A stretch of DNA of 64,000 nt from Armillaria gallica (GCA_037576215.1 JBANDB010000003.1:2604001-2668000); one strand, 5' to 3'; shown: positions 44,792 to 57,479, counted from the stretch's first letter. Notes: generated by a model not told the origin, from the sequence alone. Numbers and translations are program-made.

Positions 44792-45796
44792 ATGGCCATG
44801 AATACAAAATCTATTCGTGATCCTTTCGGACTGTGGCCCATGGATCGCGAGATGGTAGACCTGCGACCGTACGACGTTATACACTCCAGCGGGGCCGGAT
44901 TTGTCGCCATCGCCCAAGGGAAATACGTGATTAAAACCTTCCATGAACCGGGAGAGGCGATGGAGAATGAGCTCAGGATGATGTTGCTCGCAGGGGACTG
45001 CTCTGTAGCGGTTGTTGGACGTTTATACTCAAATGCCGAGGTGGTTGGCTTCATAACACAGTACGAGACCTGTGTTGCACCTGCCCCCGAGGTGTTCAAG
45101 AATCCTCGCGTCCGTCCTGAGCTTTCTGTGGAGAGAAAGCTTGAAATCATATGGCAGTTATGCGACCTCGTCGACCGTTTGCACAAAAGAGGGATTTTGC
45201 ACGGCGACATCAAGCCTCCAAACCTCGTGATGTGCTTAGATGGTTCGTTACGCCTCTGCGACTTTGGCAGTGCGATGCTCGAGGCAGAACCTGTGGTATC
45301 TCTCGGCTCGACATTGAACTATTCATCTCCTTCTTCATTCAATTTACCCCCGCCCCCTCTGCCGCTGCCGCGTTACTCAAAAACCGATGATTTGTATGCA
45401 ACCGGAATGACTATTTGGGAGATATACACTGGTGAAATACCTTATGGTGGTGAGACCGATGAAGATGTTGTCGAGGATCTCATTCGTTTGGGCATTCGTG
45501 TTGATCTTTCACTGATCGATAACACAGAAGTCAGGAACCGTATTGTTACATATCTGGACGCCGATACCATTCCAGATAATATCTTTCCACAGCCCTGGCG
45601 TTGCATCGCTATGGACCTTATATTTTGCCGTTGCACATCTACACCACCACACACGTATAGGAAGTTGTTTCGCTGCCAGACCTGCGAGCGAGAAGTTCTT
45701 GCCGAGTGTCGTTCTTTATATGTTTTGCCTACGGCAGTGGCTCTGCCATCGAATCTCACTTGCATAAAATGCTGTCCCATACAATATATTTTATGA
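44792..45796 (+). CDS. Diverged protein kinase-like protein
   Basis: Single exon, 334 codons, MAMNTKSIRDPFGLWPMDRE. It keeps the beta-3 Lys (GKYVIKTF), an alpha-C Glu (MENELRMM), the catalytic loop LHGDIKPPNLVM (HGD in place of HRD) and DFG (LRLCDFGSA). The glycine loop is degenerate (HSSGAGFVAIAQ), and the APE position reads YSSPSSF. The C-lobe has DDLYATGMTIWEIYTGEIPY. The C-terminus carries several cysteines (FRCQTCEREVLAEC; CIKCCP) that could bind metal. I know similar intronless kinase-like proteins in fungi but not their function. It is divergent from the RING gene. Confidence 0.75.
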   Translation: MAMNTKSIRDPFGLWPMDREMVDLRPYDVIHSSGAGFVAIAQGKYVIKTFHEPGEAMENELRMMLLAGDCSVAVVGRLYSNAEVVGFITQYETCVAPAPEVFKNPRVRPELSVERKLEIIWQLCDLVDRLHKRGILHGDIKPPNLVMCLDGSLRLCDFGSAMLEAEPVVSLGSTLNYSSPSSFNLPPPPLPLPRYSKTDDLYATGMTIWEIYTGEIPYGGETDEDVVEDLIRLGIRVDLSLIDNTEVRNRIVTYLDADTIPDNIFPQPWRCIAMDLIFCRCTSTPPHTYRKLFRCQTCEREVLAECRSLYVLPTAVALPSNLTCIKCCPIQYIL

Positions 45797-45956
45797 AATA
45801 AATTACTGTACCGCGGGACATCGGGCCGAAGAAAACACAGTGCGCACGTGTGAGGCGCGAATCTTCCTTCCAATTCTCTTCGTGACAACGACGACGACGC
45901 CTTGCCTTTTTTTTTCTTGGCGACCTTCGCATGCTTTCTGACGCTCTCTTAAGGAG

Positions 45957-47447
45957 ATGCATAGGTCATCGCTCCACTTGCACAACGATGTCGACGACTT
46001 GTTTTCCTCGAACGCTTCCCACTCCCAGACCAAGTTCAACCTCACCATGAATGGGGCTCATTTCCAGTCGCAGGGTCGGCGGGGCAACGAGCGGGACCAG
46101 AAGGAGAACGAGAGACCCAAACCTCGCTTGGCGGACACGAACATTCGACGGACGCAGCAGCGCCACCCGCGCCTGTCGACCCGTATGTATCATCGCGAGC
46201 CGTTTCCCCAGCCGCCTAGCGTGGTTGATATTTCCGACGTTTCTGCTGAGCTGCCGCCACCTCGGGCCTCAGTATCTTCTCCTAGTAACAGACCATCGTA
46301 TCTCTCGACCCAGGCCTTTTGGCTCGCCCTGTATTTCTGTTTTAACCTCGGCTTGACGCTGTACAACAAAGGCGTACTTTTGCGCTTCCCATTCCCTTAT
46401 ACCCTCACCGCCATTCACGCTCTCTTTGGAACAATCGGAGGTGCTTTACTCCTCCACAACGGGTCCTTCCTTCCCGCTAAATTGGACTCTCAAGAAACCA
46501 TCGTTATCGTCGCTTTCTCTGTACTTTATTCAGTCAATATCGTTGTCAGTAACTTGTCCTTGCAGCTCGTCACTATCCCTGTAAGATTACTCCCCCCTAC
46601 GCTCAGTTGCCTCCTTCTCAATTTGTTTCTATAGTTTCATCAAGTCATCCGCGCCGCGACACCCATCTTCACCATCCTTTTCTCTGCCTTACTCTATGGG
46701 AGGAAGAGCAGCTATGCCAAGCGAGTCTCTCTCATACCAGTCGTCATAGGCGTTGGTTTCGCGTGAGTATATAGCGCGTCTCCATTGACTGCTATCATTG
46801 ACGCTTTCATCCTGTAGGACATACGGAGACTATTATTGCACTCTGTGGGGATTTATTTTAACACTCCTTGGCACTGTTTTGGCCTCTCTCAAGACTATAT
46901 TCACCAACGTCCTCCAAACTCCTCCATCGCGAGATCCGTTACCTTCCCAAAATCCGCTATCTATCATTCATTCCATTCGGCGACCTCATCTACATTCCCT
47001 CGCACTGCTACACGTTCTCTCACCTTTGGCTTTCATTCAGTGTGTATTCTTGGCATATTTTACTGGCGAACTTGCAAATGTCCAGCACTACGCCTCAAAA
47101 GAAATGACGTTTTCCAAAGCTTGTGCCCTTGCCCTCAACGGCTGCATTGCACTTGGCTTAAACATCGTCAGTTTCACTGCTAACCGAAAAGTGGGTGCAC
47201 TCGGTATGACTGTTGCAGGTTAGTTTCATGAATACTACTTCGCCGCAAGCCCAAGACTAAGGCTAATTTTTCACTAGCCAATGTCAAGCAGGTCTTGACA
47301 GTTTTGTCAGCTGTGTTGATGTTTGATTTGACCATAAGCACGGCAAATGGCATAGGCATTGCTCTAACGCTGATTGGCGGAGCGTGGTATGCTCAAGTCG
47401 AATTTATGGAACGAAAGAGAAGGACCACCGGACAGCGAAAGATGTGA
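45957..47447 (+). CDS. TPT / nucleotide-sugar transporter (DMT superfamily)
   Basis: The start at 45957 gives a long hydrophilic N-terminus (MHRSSLHLHNDVDDLFSSNA); ATG 46048 is an alternative. The membrane part begins AFWLALYFCFNLGLTLYNKG, the hallmark of triose-phosphate-translocator-like proteins. It continues FPYTLTAIHALFGTIGGALL, FSVLYSVNIVVSNLSLQLV, FHQVIRAATPIFTILFSALL, IPVVIGVGFATYGDYYCTL and NVKQVLTVLSAVLMFDLTIS, giving about ten helices. The charged tail (MERKRRTTGQRKM) ends at TGA 47445-47447. Family members exchange phosphorylated or nucleotide sugars across Golgi/ER membranes (yeast SLY41 and relatives). Substrate not deducible. Confidence 0.9.
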
Positions 47448-47573
47448 TTTGACGATATATCTCTACTTTACCTCACATTTAGACGGGACTTATCATAGTT
47501 CATGTTCTATCTGGACACATGGACACGGGACATTGTAGAATTATTGTATGATATCTTTGGTATATAGACAGCA

Positions 47574-50500
47574 TTATTCGAGGCCAGCATACCTAACGTC
47601 TGCGTTGGCGTCGAGCCAAGCGAGCCAGTTTTTGAGGTATCGGCCACCATGTCGGACAGTCGAGGAATCACCAACGACACACTGAGTTATGAATAGTTGA
47701 CAAAGGCACCTAAGAAGATAAAGAACAACGTACAAGATGCCGTTTCGCTCTCGTCATCGCCACTACAAGTATGTGAGAAATTGAACTGAGTTTTTTTGAG
47801 CAACTCACCATTGAGGCGCCGCTTCTCCTTCAAGAATCCTACCTCACGCTACATATATTGGACCTCAATAACCGTGGATAGGCAGCGTGTGGTTGACAAA
47901 CCTTGTCGTTACTCCTCACCAGACTTATAATCACAGCATCCTTTTCTCTTCCCTGCATACCGTCGACAGTACCTATCTCCAGGGCGCTTCCATACTGTGG
48001 TCTAAGCAGAGAAGTGAGTAGGGTCACTTGCGCTTGGTATCTGCTCAAATGTAAATTCATATCAAGGCAAGGCAATGGGGAATTTACGGTGTGATGACTG
48101 CTATCTGGGAAGCGAGTACTCCCATACTCGTCTTGACTAAGAATTAGGCAAGACAAAGGGTTCAGTAGGGAAAGGATCGTACCAATTTATCGATCCATTG
48201 TTTTACGACGGTGGCTTCATTCTCATTACACCGAGATCCCTCGTCCCCGTCTCCCTCGAGTCTTTCGAAATACTCGCACCCCGCGGTGTCGAAAAAGACG
48301 ACAGGTGTCTCGAGCACTTCCTTTATCGTCTCTTCATCTCCTTCGGCTTGAACCACGTCACTCAACAGATGCGATGCAACAGAGTCGTGCGACTCTAGTT
48401 TGGACCCGTAAAGGGTTTTGGAGGGAAATTCGCAGATCTGGGAATGCATGCTGCGACGGAGAGTCAGTCCCATTGCGTGTTAGCAAGGCGGAAGTCGCAC
48501 CGATATTGAACCTGAAGCATCCTTTTGATGTTCGGTCCATACATCTTCTCTAAACGATCGAATAAAGTGGTTTCTAGTGTCCGTGGAGGTTTCAGGCTAG
48601 GTATTTTTGGTGCTTTAGAGGCAACCACTGGTGCCTGTTTTGGCTCTTCTTCTTCCGAGTTACTATTGATTTCTTCTGATTCCGAATCTGCTACTGTTTC
48701 AGGTAGAAATTTCTGGCCCTCTTTGTTCTTTGAGTCTGTAGTTTTCTTCTTAGCACCGGCAGAATGCTTCGCCTTTTTGTTGTTGGATTTCGTTTTAGAA
48801 TCCTTGGCGACGGATAGTACCGTTGGTGGCAGTTGCATCGGATCGCCAGCTAAGATCAACTTTTTTGCCTTGAATATGGGGATCCAGCAAACCTGAGAAA
48901 GATGAAGTTGTTAATACACCCTGCATAATATGTAAAATGGGCTTACAGCCTCCAAAGCTTGCGTTGCCTCGTCAATGATCACCACATCGAAAGTGTGGTT
49001 TCGTGATTGTCTACCACCAGAAGAATGGCATGTTGCGAGAACGATCTTCCAGAGAGTCAATAGAAAATAGAATTAACACAAGTGACTGCCTACCTGTGAT
49101 TCACCTAAGACCGCCTCGACCACGCCTCCTTCACGCCGACGATACCTTGCAGATATTTAGTATGAGGACATTAGAGAAGGTACAAGGACCTCACTCTTTA
49201 CGCAAAGCCTTAACTTCGTCCCATAGCTTTTTCCGCTCCACACCTTTGGGACGTTTTCCCTTGGCGCTCTTTCCCTTGCCTGAAAGGATGCCAAGCGTTG
49301 CTTCTAATTCCGATTTCACGTCCTTAGCTAATGCTGCCTTTTAAACGGTGAATTTGAGACTACAGAATAACGAGTACGTCAAACCTGATCTGTCCTGGCC
49401 GCTTTTACGTCCAAGGTGGCATCCAAGACGGACTCTTGGGCCATCACGCGTGCAGGGTGGCCGATACGGGTGACCTTGAGTCTTTGCGCCTTGTCTTCAA
49501 CGGGAAGAGCCAGAAGTCTTTCCAAAATGTTATCCACCGACAAGTTAGAGGCGCCACAAACCAACAGTCTACGAGGTTTCTCGGACGTTGAAGACACAGC
49601 CAGTTGCCGAATTATTTCTATGAGGGTATGTGTTTTCCCAGTGCCTTGGAAGATTTAGAAATAAAGGTAACACCGACGTTGAGGAAACACATGCCTGGAG
49701 GGCCATGAATACATGCTACCTCTGGGGACTCCAAACAAAATTTGACGGCCTCTTTTTGACTTGGATTGAGGTTCTTGTCGAAGAATTGTATGTCATTCAT
49801 AGGAATCCTTTTGGAGATCGCAGTCATGGCGATTAAAACTTGAACGAGGGGCGTCAACTCTGGCACATTCTTGTCATCAGACTAAATAATATCGCAATAA
49901 GCAAAATAGTCATTGTTGTAGCTGCCAACAACGCAAACCTGGGACCCTGTGGCTGTTTTTTCGAGCTGATCTATGGCTTTATCCATTCTGAAAGGGGATG
50001 TAAGATCGAAACAATATGAAAGGTCGGCATGCGGTACCTATCATAAGTTACACTATTCGCGATTTTCAAGACGCGACAGCGTTCAGGCAGATCGAGGTCA
50101 TCTGAAGAATCGGAAGGGTCAACGGCGATAACAATTCGCGTGTCTGAGATCTAATCCGCGTATTAGAGGATGTCCTACATAGGAAGTAAACATGCAAGTT
50201 TTGACCTTATATACAACGCCCTCAACTTCGGAACTTTGAGTCTCAGAGGAAGCGACAGATTTCTTAGGTTTCTTCTGAGCTGAGTTGGCTGTAACGTTTG
50301 TCTCTATTCGCGCAAGATCCCCTGGTCTGAGCTACTGATCAGAACAGATCCGACCTAGCAAGCACAGGAATGATCACCTGAAGGTATGCGGAGGAAAAAT
50401 CGGGCTTGTATGGTACGCAGTTGGACGTTCCAATTCGACCAAACTGTGCTAGCATTGTGTCAGTCGGCAGCGATGATCCAGGATGAACGATTAATATCTA

Positions 50501-50698
50501 CGTTTTACCGCCTAGGCCGACATTTACAGCCACAACCCCCAAGCCGGCAAGGGAAAGACCTTTCTGCTCTAAAAGCTTCGGTCCGCAATTGGATAGAAGG
50601 AGCGAGCTTCTCTGTATTTCCGCCGAGCGCTCTTGAGCCAACAAGAGCCGCTGCCTTTCAATAAATGCTGCTAAGTCCGGCGGCGCGGTAGAAGACAT
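47574..50698 (-). CDS. HCS1: Hcs1 / IGHMBP2-type SF1B DNA/RNA helicase
   Basis: The start at 50698 gives MSSTAPPDLAAFIERQRLLL. The helicase motifs are visible in order: Walker A HGPPGTGKTHTLIE, SNLSVDNILERLLAL (Ia), VVIIDEATQALEA (II), LILAGDPMQLPPT (III), MLQVQYRMH..FPSKTLYGSKL (IV), EIGTVDGMQGREKDAVIISL (V) and an LNVAMTRAKRH-type motif VI near 47750. It ends LKNWLAWLDANADVRYAGLE at TAA 47574-47576. This 5'-3' helicase associates with DNA polymerase alpha in yeast. The middle has a low-complexity insertion (KSNNKKAKHSAGAKKKTTDS). The intron that splits the Walker A codons (about 49643-49693) begins GC, not GT. Confidence 0.92.
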
Positions 50699-51184
50699 GT
50701 ATTATTGCACTCTGAGAACACATCGATAAGTAAACGTTACAATAGATTTAGTCCAAATATTACATCGAAAACAGACAGTTAACCAATAAGCAAAATCCAG
50801 ATGATGGTCAAGGTTCAAGATATGTTCTGCGCGTAGGATTAGACTCGTGAACTGGTACATCTGAGTTTTAAATCATTATTCATTATCCAGGGTGGCTGTG
50901 AAGGGATCATGCGAATTTCACGTGAGCGTCGGACCGATCTCCTCCGACCTCGACATTTCCGTTTCCATTGAATTTCATTATCATAATAATTTCCATCAAT
51001 TCCACATCGTTTCCTCCTTGTAACACCGTCGTAAATCACTCTAAAGACTTAGGCAAGGCATATTTCATCTTTAAAAAACCTGATACTACTAACTTCTACC
51101 CCAAGTCACGGCAGAGGCGATTATGGAGAGCTTCATCTCAAATTAGAACGAGTTGTTATGGAAAAAATAGGAATCTCTTTCTCG
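50699..51184. other. Intergenic region between helicase and transposase-like gene
   Basis: About 490 bases. AT-rich, no terminal inverted repeat recognised that would mark the end of the neighbouring element. Confidence 0.35.
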
Positions 51185-53889
51185 CTACCGTCGGCGTTTA
51201 CTACGCTTCGCTGGCCGACACGCCTCACATATCCAGTTGTCCGCTCTCCGAGACAGACCTATACAGGTTACATGATACTGACTTGAAGGTCAGCCATATA
51301 ACATCCCATTTTCAGTGGTTGCACTCACAAGTCCGAATTCACACCCCGCGCGCGTGCATGCAACTACATCATCGTCAACCTGATTCCCGTGAATTGTGTC
51401 ACCGCATATGCATACCCCGAAGACTTCTTGTCTTGCATGACGCTTTCGCCCATAGCTATTTTCTGGGGCTTCAGAAAATGGTATCTGTTCTGTAGCATCT
51501 TGTAGGTCAGACGACATCACGATATCCTCCTCTATTGTCTATTCAGATCATGGTGAGTACCATACCGATTGCGCTAAGTTTTAATCTCTTTACCGTTTCA
51601 CCTACAGGGCCGAGCTGTTCGCTTTGAATACCCTCAAGATCGCTATCGACATCTTGCTCGCTGATTTTGCTAGATGCGGGAGACTCATCAGCAAAATTAA
51701 CCATGTCGGGTCGCACGGACGTACTCCTCTAGTGCCAGAGCAGATTTATGAGCTTCTGAAATATGTAGCCCTTGCTTGCCCTGCTTCTTTTTGTTGTTCT
51801 TCTTCTTCTTGTGTCGGTCTGACCATATTTTTTTCATCACGTCCATCTCATGATCCAAAATGGCCCATTCCTCTCTAAGCGCATTCTGCGGGATATGTGG
51901 GTGCTTCCTCTCCATGTGGCTCGACATATTATACTTCCACACTGCTGGCGCTTTCGGTGGACATTCTGGGCATTTGACGGGGATATTGGAGCAAAGGCTC
52001 GTACCCGGGGATGTCGCCGCTCCCTTGTACCTGAATGATACTTTGTTTATGCAAACTGATTTCTTTTGATCCACTCGCATATCGGAAACCGTGCCAGAAC
52101 TCCTCTCCAGATAGAAACTGCACACCGGCGATGGACGAAGACACAACCCGCAAGGCTCAAGGCTGCGATCAATGTTCTTGTCACACAATATATGGGCGCC
52201 CATGTGCTCTATGAGTCTCATGTTCGAAGTCGGAAGTGCGACTGGAGGCTGGCAGTAGGTGCATTTCTTCACGGCGGCATCCAGTATATCACGTTCTTTT
52301 CCGTTATGCTCACAGACGAAGCAAGCTAGGCCCGCACTCTGGCGGTATGGGAAATCTGGACTCGCTGCTACTTGAGGTAGATGATAGCTGTCGTCGGGAC
52401 ACAGGTCTTCGAGCATTAAAGACGCGATTGCTCGTAAATTCCTACTCTCAAACGTGTAGAACGGCTTCCCTGTGTTAGGCGTGCAGACCACCGGTTTATA
52501 TGGGTGTACTAGCCGTCCAGGAACTTGATGAGACGAGCCGCGACGGTAGGACCATTTCCAGTCAAATGTTGATTCAGGATCGTCATCACCACTTGCAGGA
52601 ATAATGCAAAGAAGCTGATAATTGACCATAGTCGTGGCGTCTCTGAGTACACATACAGGGATTTGCGAGCGGTGTTGATTTTGGTAGGTAATGTCAAGGA
52701 CCTCTGCGATGCCCAGGAACAAATGATCCTGGCAACGAATCAAGGTCGTGACTGTTGAGTCAACAGTAAGAACATCTTCCCCGGCTTCGCTCTCCACAGT
52801 AAGATACGTGTCTTGGTTCATGGCGTGACGAGGAGCGTTCTGGACTCGCTTTAGGCGGTCGGTGGAGTTTAGTTTGCATGGAAAGGTGTGTTTCAGAAAC
52901 CATGCTTTGTGTACCTGCTTTCCGTCGAGTTCAAAACATGGCTGATACTTTGATTTCATGTCACAGCTGGTGTCGTCCTCTTCCTCTTCTTCGCTTGTGG
53001 CATCTTCCAAGTCTTGCACGGGAGAGGAAGGAGAATCATCCAATGACTCCAATGACTCGTCAAGCTCTGAGTCTAAAGTGACATCCACTTCATCGCGTGG
53101 TACCTTCACCATGTCTACACCAAATGGGCGTAACATATCGACAGCTGGTCCCATGTTATCAAGGATGATTTTCAGAGGTGGGTGTGCCAGCTCAACTGCT
53201 TTCCGGCCCATTGACCAGCATGTCTGCAAGTCGACGGATGAAACACGAACATCTCCTTTCCACGATGCTGGCTTCAGGTGATCGACATGGTCATGGATAA
53301 CTGGGCCATCACGGGTCAGGGTAGGGAGCTTTAGACGTCGGGACGGTGTGTCCCAGTGTGGGTACCGCGCCAAAATCGTGGAAACCTCCGTGGCATTGGT
53401 AACGCGGTCCCCGAGTTGGAGAACATCTACATTGGCGTCGTTGCCAACCATTGTTCTCACAATTCCAAAAAGCTCCTCCAGACGGTCAGTACCGAGTAGG
53501 ACAAGCCAGAAGTGACCTTCCGGGTCATCAACCTGGGCTTTTGCGACGCAAAAGAAGACGTTCTTGATCATTATTTGAACATCCAAATATAGCTGACTTG
53601 GCATCAACTTTATTTTAGCGCACTCCTCGACAAATAGGGCCAGTACCATGTGAGCGGCACTGCTCAAATGTTCCAGTTGTTCGGATAAAGAGAGATCTAC
53701 ACAGATATATGGCATGAGAAGATGTTGGAAGAGATCGCCCATTGTACGGAGAGCATCCATCAGCAAATTGGACAGAAATATATATGGCCGTATAAGTCCT
53801 TGGCAAGGCTCGAAATGCATGACAACATCCGAAATAATTGCGGCAGCCTTATATGCCCATATGAACATTGGAGGAATGGAAATCTGCAT
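51185..53889 (-). CDS. Transposase-like gene, C-terminal block with PHD-type finger
   Basis: Acceptor catgcag opens the block at about 53893: PPMFIWAYKAAA.., then LMPYICVDLSLSEQLEHLSS, HFWLVLLGTDRLEELFGIVR, TMVGNDANVDVLQLGDRVTN, and a Zn-finger-rich part (AGLACFVCEHNGKE, KKCTYCQPP, KCPECPPKAPAVWKY..HMERKHPHI). An intron of 51 nt (gtacgt..gcatctag) and a second one lead to VCICGDTIHGN, VVACTRAGCEFGL, YHVTCIGLSRRADNWICEAC, a PHD-like finger, and stop TAG 51185-51187. I know this architecture from large repetitive gene families of Agaricomycetes that look like domesticated or active transposases. The class is not certain. It probably continues the block at 55508-57416. Confidence 0.6.
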
Positions 53890-55507
53890 GTATTATTATG
53901 AGTATTTCTGATGCCGGTAATGCTTATTTAGCACCATACGCAGATATAACATGATCGCTATCATAAAACGAGCTATACCTTCTCAGGACCAGGTGGCTGG
54001 GGCCCACATGATATACTACGAATATTTTCACTTTGGAGACGAAGAAATTTGAAATAGTAAATTTATTATTATTGTATTATTATCGCCGTAAACAGAATAA
54101 AAGTACGTCTAGATAATGCAGTTTATACATATAGCCTCAGGCTGTTGTCCGGTTGTCCAGGTTCTCGTCTCAACCCTTCGCTGCCAATCGCTTTCCGGAG
54201 CTGTCGTCAGGAAATGACTTGGAAACATGGCTAGGAGCAAGGATATCAGCGCATATCCCTGCAACATACAAAAGAATTACTTCACCTGTTGGTGCTGGAC
54301 GTACTCATCCGATTCCGTGGAGATCTAGACCATTAACTAAAGGGTGACACTGTATGGGGAACGTTGCACCGTAACGGCTTAAAATTTTCCCTCGGATGCT
54401 ATATGGAGCTGATTCTAAGAGATTTAGCTCACCGATTGTGACAGACCACGGTTGACTCACTTGGCCTGAGTACCTGTCAACACGACCACCGCCTCCTCCG
54501 ACTACTGATATGTCACTTCAGAAGACCTTGAATGTTTGAAATGGGTGTACCGATGCCTGAGAAGAGTTGCATAGGCGAGGGATTTGCGATAGTTAGAGGT
54601 GATGATATCTTGCCGAGATGAAGTTGGGGTTTTCAACTTTGTTGGTTACTTCGGAGTGTATTTATGTTAAAATGGCTGACTACATTCTATTTCCGGCTCG
54701 GAAGAAGAAGTCCGCATCGGAGAAGACTAGGTCTAGAGGCAAAGTCTTGTAGGGTCAGTGTCTGATGCATGGACCATGCGGAGAAAACCGCATGGGATGA
54801 ATGGACGCGTAGTGCTCTGTGACGAAAAGGAAACAGAGTTGATATTAAATAATGGTGCATCACGTAGGATGACACGTTCAGCATTGATCTGGTGACCGCG
54901 AGATCTCCGACTCGGCGGATGCTCGTTTTGTCATGCGTGAACCCTGTCTCGCTTTTAATAACCGAACTTCCTCTCCCTTGCTGCAGCATTCCCGCTGAGA
55001 TGGGCCGAGGACGTGGCTGAAAATCCAATAGTGCAGTACTACATCTAAAGGACTCACTTTTGACTTCACACCGGGAACCGCTGTGCAGCCAGTATCCAAA
55101 TACGGGGTCGAAGTAAATCTAGGCGGGCTTCCACACACAAAACGAGGACCACCAGATGAGACGATGAAGCCACCAAGGAAGAATACTCAGAGGAAGGCGA
55201 TGGAGACGATGGTGAGGGGCTTCCCGAAGAAGACGCCAAATCTGATGGAGCGGCAGAGGTCGAACTACCGTCTTGATGTCATAGATACAGGGTTTGCCGA
55301 CTCGTAGTACATTCAAATATGTCATCATTTTGGGCACCTAAGCTTTTCAGAGTCAAAGAAAATCAGTCTGCAGAAATGAGACTACATTTTATTGAGCTTA
55401 TAGTAGTGATATATGAGCTGGAAATAATTCTGTGGAATCTTGAAGGCTAAGCTATTATTCTGCGAAGTTCTAATAGCATATGAAAAGGACGGAACATCGT
55501 GCCCCGG
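53890..55507. other. 1.6-kb segment separating the two transposase-like blocks
   Basis: Contains AT-rich low-complexity sequence (about 54055-54075, ttattattattgtattatt) and short frames I cannot assign. Near both borders a related motif occurs (tatatgg..tataag..cctt..caaggc, about 53790-53815 and 55505-55535), translating to PCQGLI in both blocks. This may be a long intron, a second element inserted into the gene, or the scar of an internal duplication. Confidence 0.4.
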
Positions 55508-57416
55508 TTATATGGACTCTATAAGGCCTTGACAAGGCGAATAAGAATTCTGCCGGACCGTGGTCGCCGCAAGCCCCGGAAATTTTTTTCCCAATCTGCT
55601 GATGTCCCGCGTCGCAATGACTCCCGGGCGAGGGTTTGTGCTGGCAGGGATTTCTGGAAGTGACCATATCTCTTTGAGGAGGTCATAAGCGAGTTTGACA
55701 TCATGCTTATCACGCAGATTAAGCAGATTGTTGATTCGAACAGTATTTAAACCGTTGTCGGCTAGATGCGCACGAAGCAACGAAGGCATGATCTGCACAC
55801 CATGAACTGTGAATCCTTCTTTGTGAAGGCAGAGGTTTCGAAAGCGCTTGAAGACGTGTTTGTAGTCCTTGTCTGCGGTTAAATCATCGTCTCCGACTTC
55901 CAAATTCATGAAAGGCAGTCGAGACAGGATAGGATGCAGGGGAGAGTTTTCTGGCAATGTGTGTTTGAACGTGAGGCGTATCAAAGCTTTTCCTCGTATA
56001 AGGTCTCCATCAGAGGCGAGGCAGATTGTTCGGACTTGGGTGTCTGCACACGCCTTGACCGTGGTATCAATCAATTTGGCATGGTTGACACCCTTTTCTG
56101 CCTGGCAGGTACCTGAAAGAAGAATTGGTCGTGCACTGTACAGTCTGGACTCTCCTGTAAGTAGCCCAATTGCACCAACGGTAGCCTGATCAAAGCAATG
56201 TTAGAGACAACAATCCGAAATCGGAATACAAATGACTAACCTGGGTCGCAAGGTGGACTCGATCTTCCTCCAGCGCCTCCTTGAGTAGCGACGCCTCGTT
56301 CTCCGATTTGAACTCAAGACTGACTCTTTCACCGTGTTCACGACATATACCAAGGATAAAATTTGTTCTAGGATTCCATCGAGCCCGAAGTTCGCATTTG
56401 ATTTCATCAAACATCACCGACTGATGGACGATCCTTGTCTTCTGCACAATCTCGGTAATAGCAGCAAATGACGACCCGACGTTCTTTTGGATTGTCGTAA
56501 GCTGGGGAATGCCCGGAGAGGCCTCTATCATGGGAACAAGGCAGCGTGAACGGACCGTGTTGACTGCGGGAAGGGACAGAGCTTTGTGTGCGATGTTCCC
56601 AATGCGCTGTCCGCCTAGTTTCCATAGTAGAACGGTACGCATATAATCTTCCTCTGTGTATGAACATGGCCGATAGACTTTGTTGGCAGCCCTGTCATAC
56701 ATGCGTAACATCTCCTTGATTCCTGCTCTCCGTTTCAACCCAACACGTACAAGCCGCTCGGTTCGCTCGACTCTGCCGCTTCCAATAGTCGTCATCCACA
56801 ATTTGTGACGATCAAGTGCAGCTTTTGTTGTCGTTAACTTGCGTGTATTGTTCAGACCCTCCAGTCGAAGCGTCCGAATAGACTTCCGGTTTTTTTGTAT
56901 GATGCGCTGCAGGGCACCAATGCCATGGTAGCCCAGGGGCGTATTTGAGTGAGTACCGGTTTTCATGCGTTTTTGTACTCCTGTCAATAAATCATCCCCT
57001 TCTAGAGCTTTGCAGCTACTGCATAGTCCATCGAATGTTCCCCAGCGTCGACAGGTACGGGAATGTATGAAAAGCTGTCCAGAAATTGTCGAATAGTCCC
57101 AGGGATTGTCGAAGAGCGCATGCACCCCGAAAGGATATGCCAAATGCATGCTTTCACCAGCGCCTGATGACATAAGAATACCTGGGCAGGGATGATGACG
57201 ATGGATGGAAGATGAAATGTGCGAGGAACTAATTGAGCATGCAGGGGAGGTTTCTCTTGTAATAGGAACGACGTCGACATCGATCACATCACGGCGAGGT
57301 GAAGTCGTTTCTTCATTAGCCTGAGAAAATGTCTGGTGCTTGTCATCGGATGAAGCAGGTGGAGTTTTCGAGTATCTACCACCGGAATGATGAGTAAGGT
57401 CCACACATAATACCAT
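55508..57416 (-). CDS. Transposase-like gene, N-terminal block
   Basis: The frame reaches 57479 but that first codon is GTG and looks like a splice donor, so Met at 57416 (MVLCVDLTHHSGGRYSKTPP) is the best visible start. The block has a Cys patch (HSRTCRRWGTFDGLCSSCKA), a basic helical part (YHGIGALQRIIQKNRKSIRT) and YMRTVLLWKLGGQRIGNIAH. A probable RNase H-like core follows: HQSVMFDEIKCELRARWNPR (possible first Asp/Glu), an intron, CLASDGDLIRGKALIRL (possible second Asp) and YKHVFKRFRNLCLHKEG. The MFDEI..W and later NLLNLRDKHDVKLAYDLLKE resemble P-element/THAP9-like transposases in layout, an inference from memory. It stops after PCQGLIESI at 55508. Confidence 0.55.
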
Positions 57417-57479
57417 GACTCGCAAACGACTCACGCATTCCCCATTGCGTTCAATATTAACACCAATACCGTCTCTCAC

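Larger units (their letters stand above)
51185..57479 (-). mobile_element. Putative DNA-transposon-derived locus
   Basis: The two blocks together span 6.3 kb and read as one protein family with a DDE-like core, zinc fingers and a C-terminal PHD finger. No terminal inverted repeats or target-site duplications were found by eye. The region is flanked on the right by duplicated DNA and a decayed DUF6535 gene, which fits a transposon-rich zone. Confidence 0.45.

Noticed and set aside
50968..51495. 175-codon plus-strand frame
   Set aside because: It is antisense to the PHD-finger exons of the transposase-like gene, and its own composition is anonymous.
51640..51740. Apparent frameshift in the transposase-like gene before the PHD finger
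   Set aside because: A 51-nt intron (gtacgt..gcatctag) with a branch-like gctgat resolves it to LEDKISEQDVDS.
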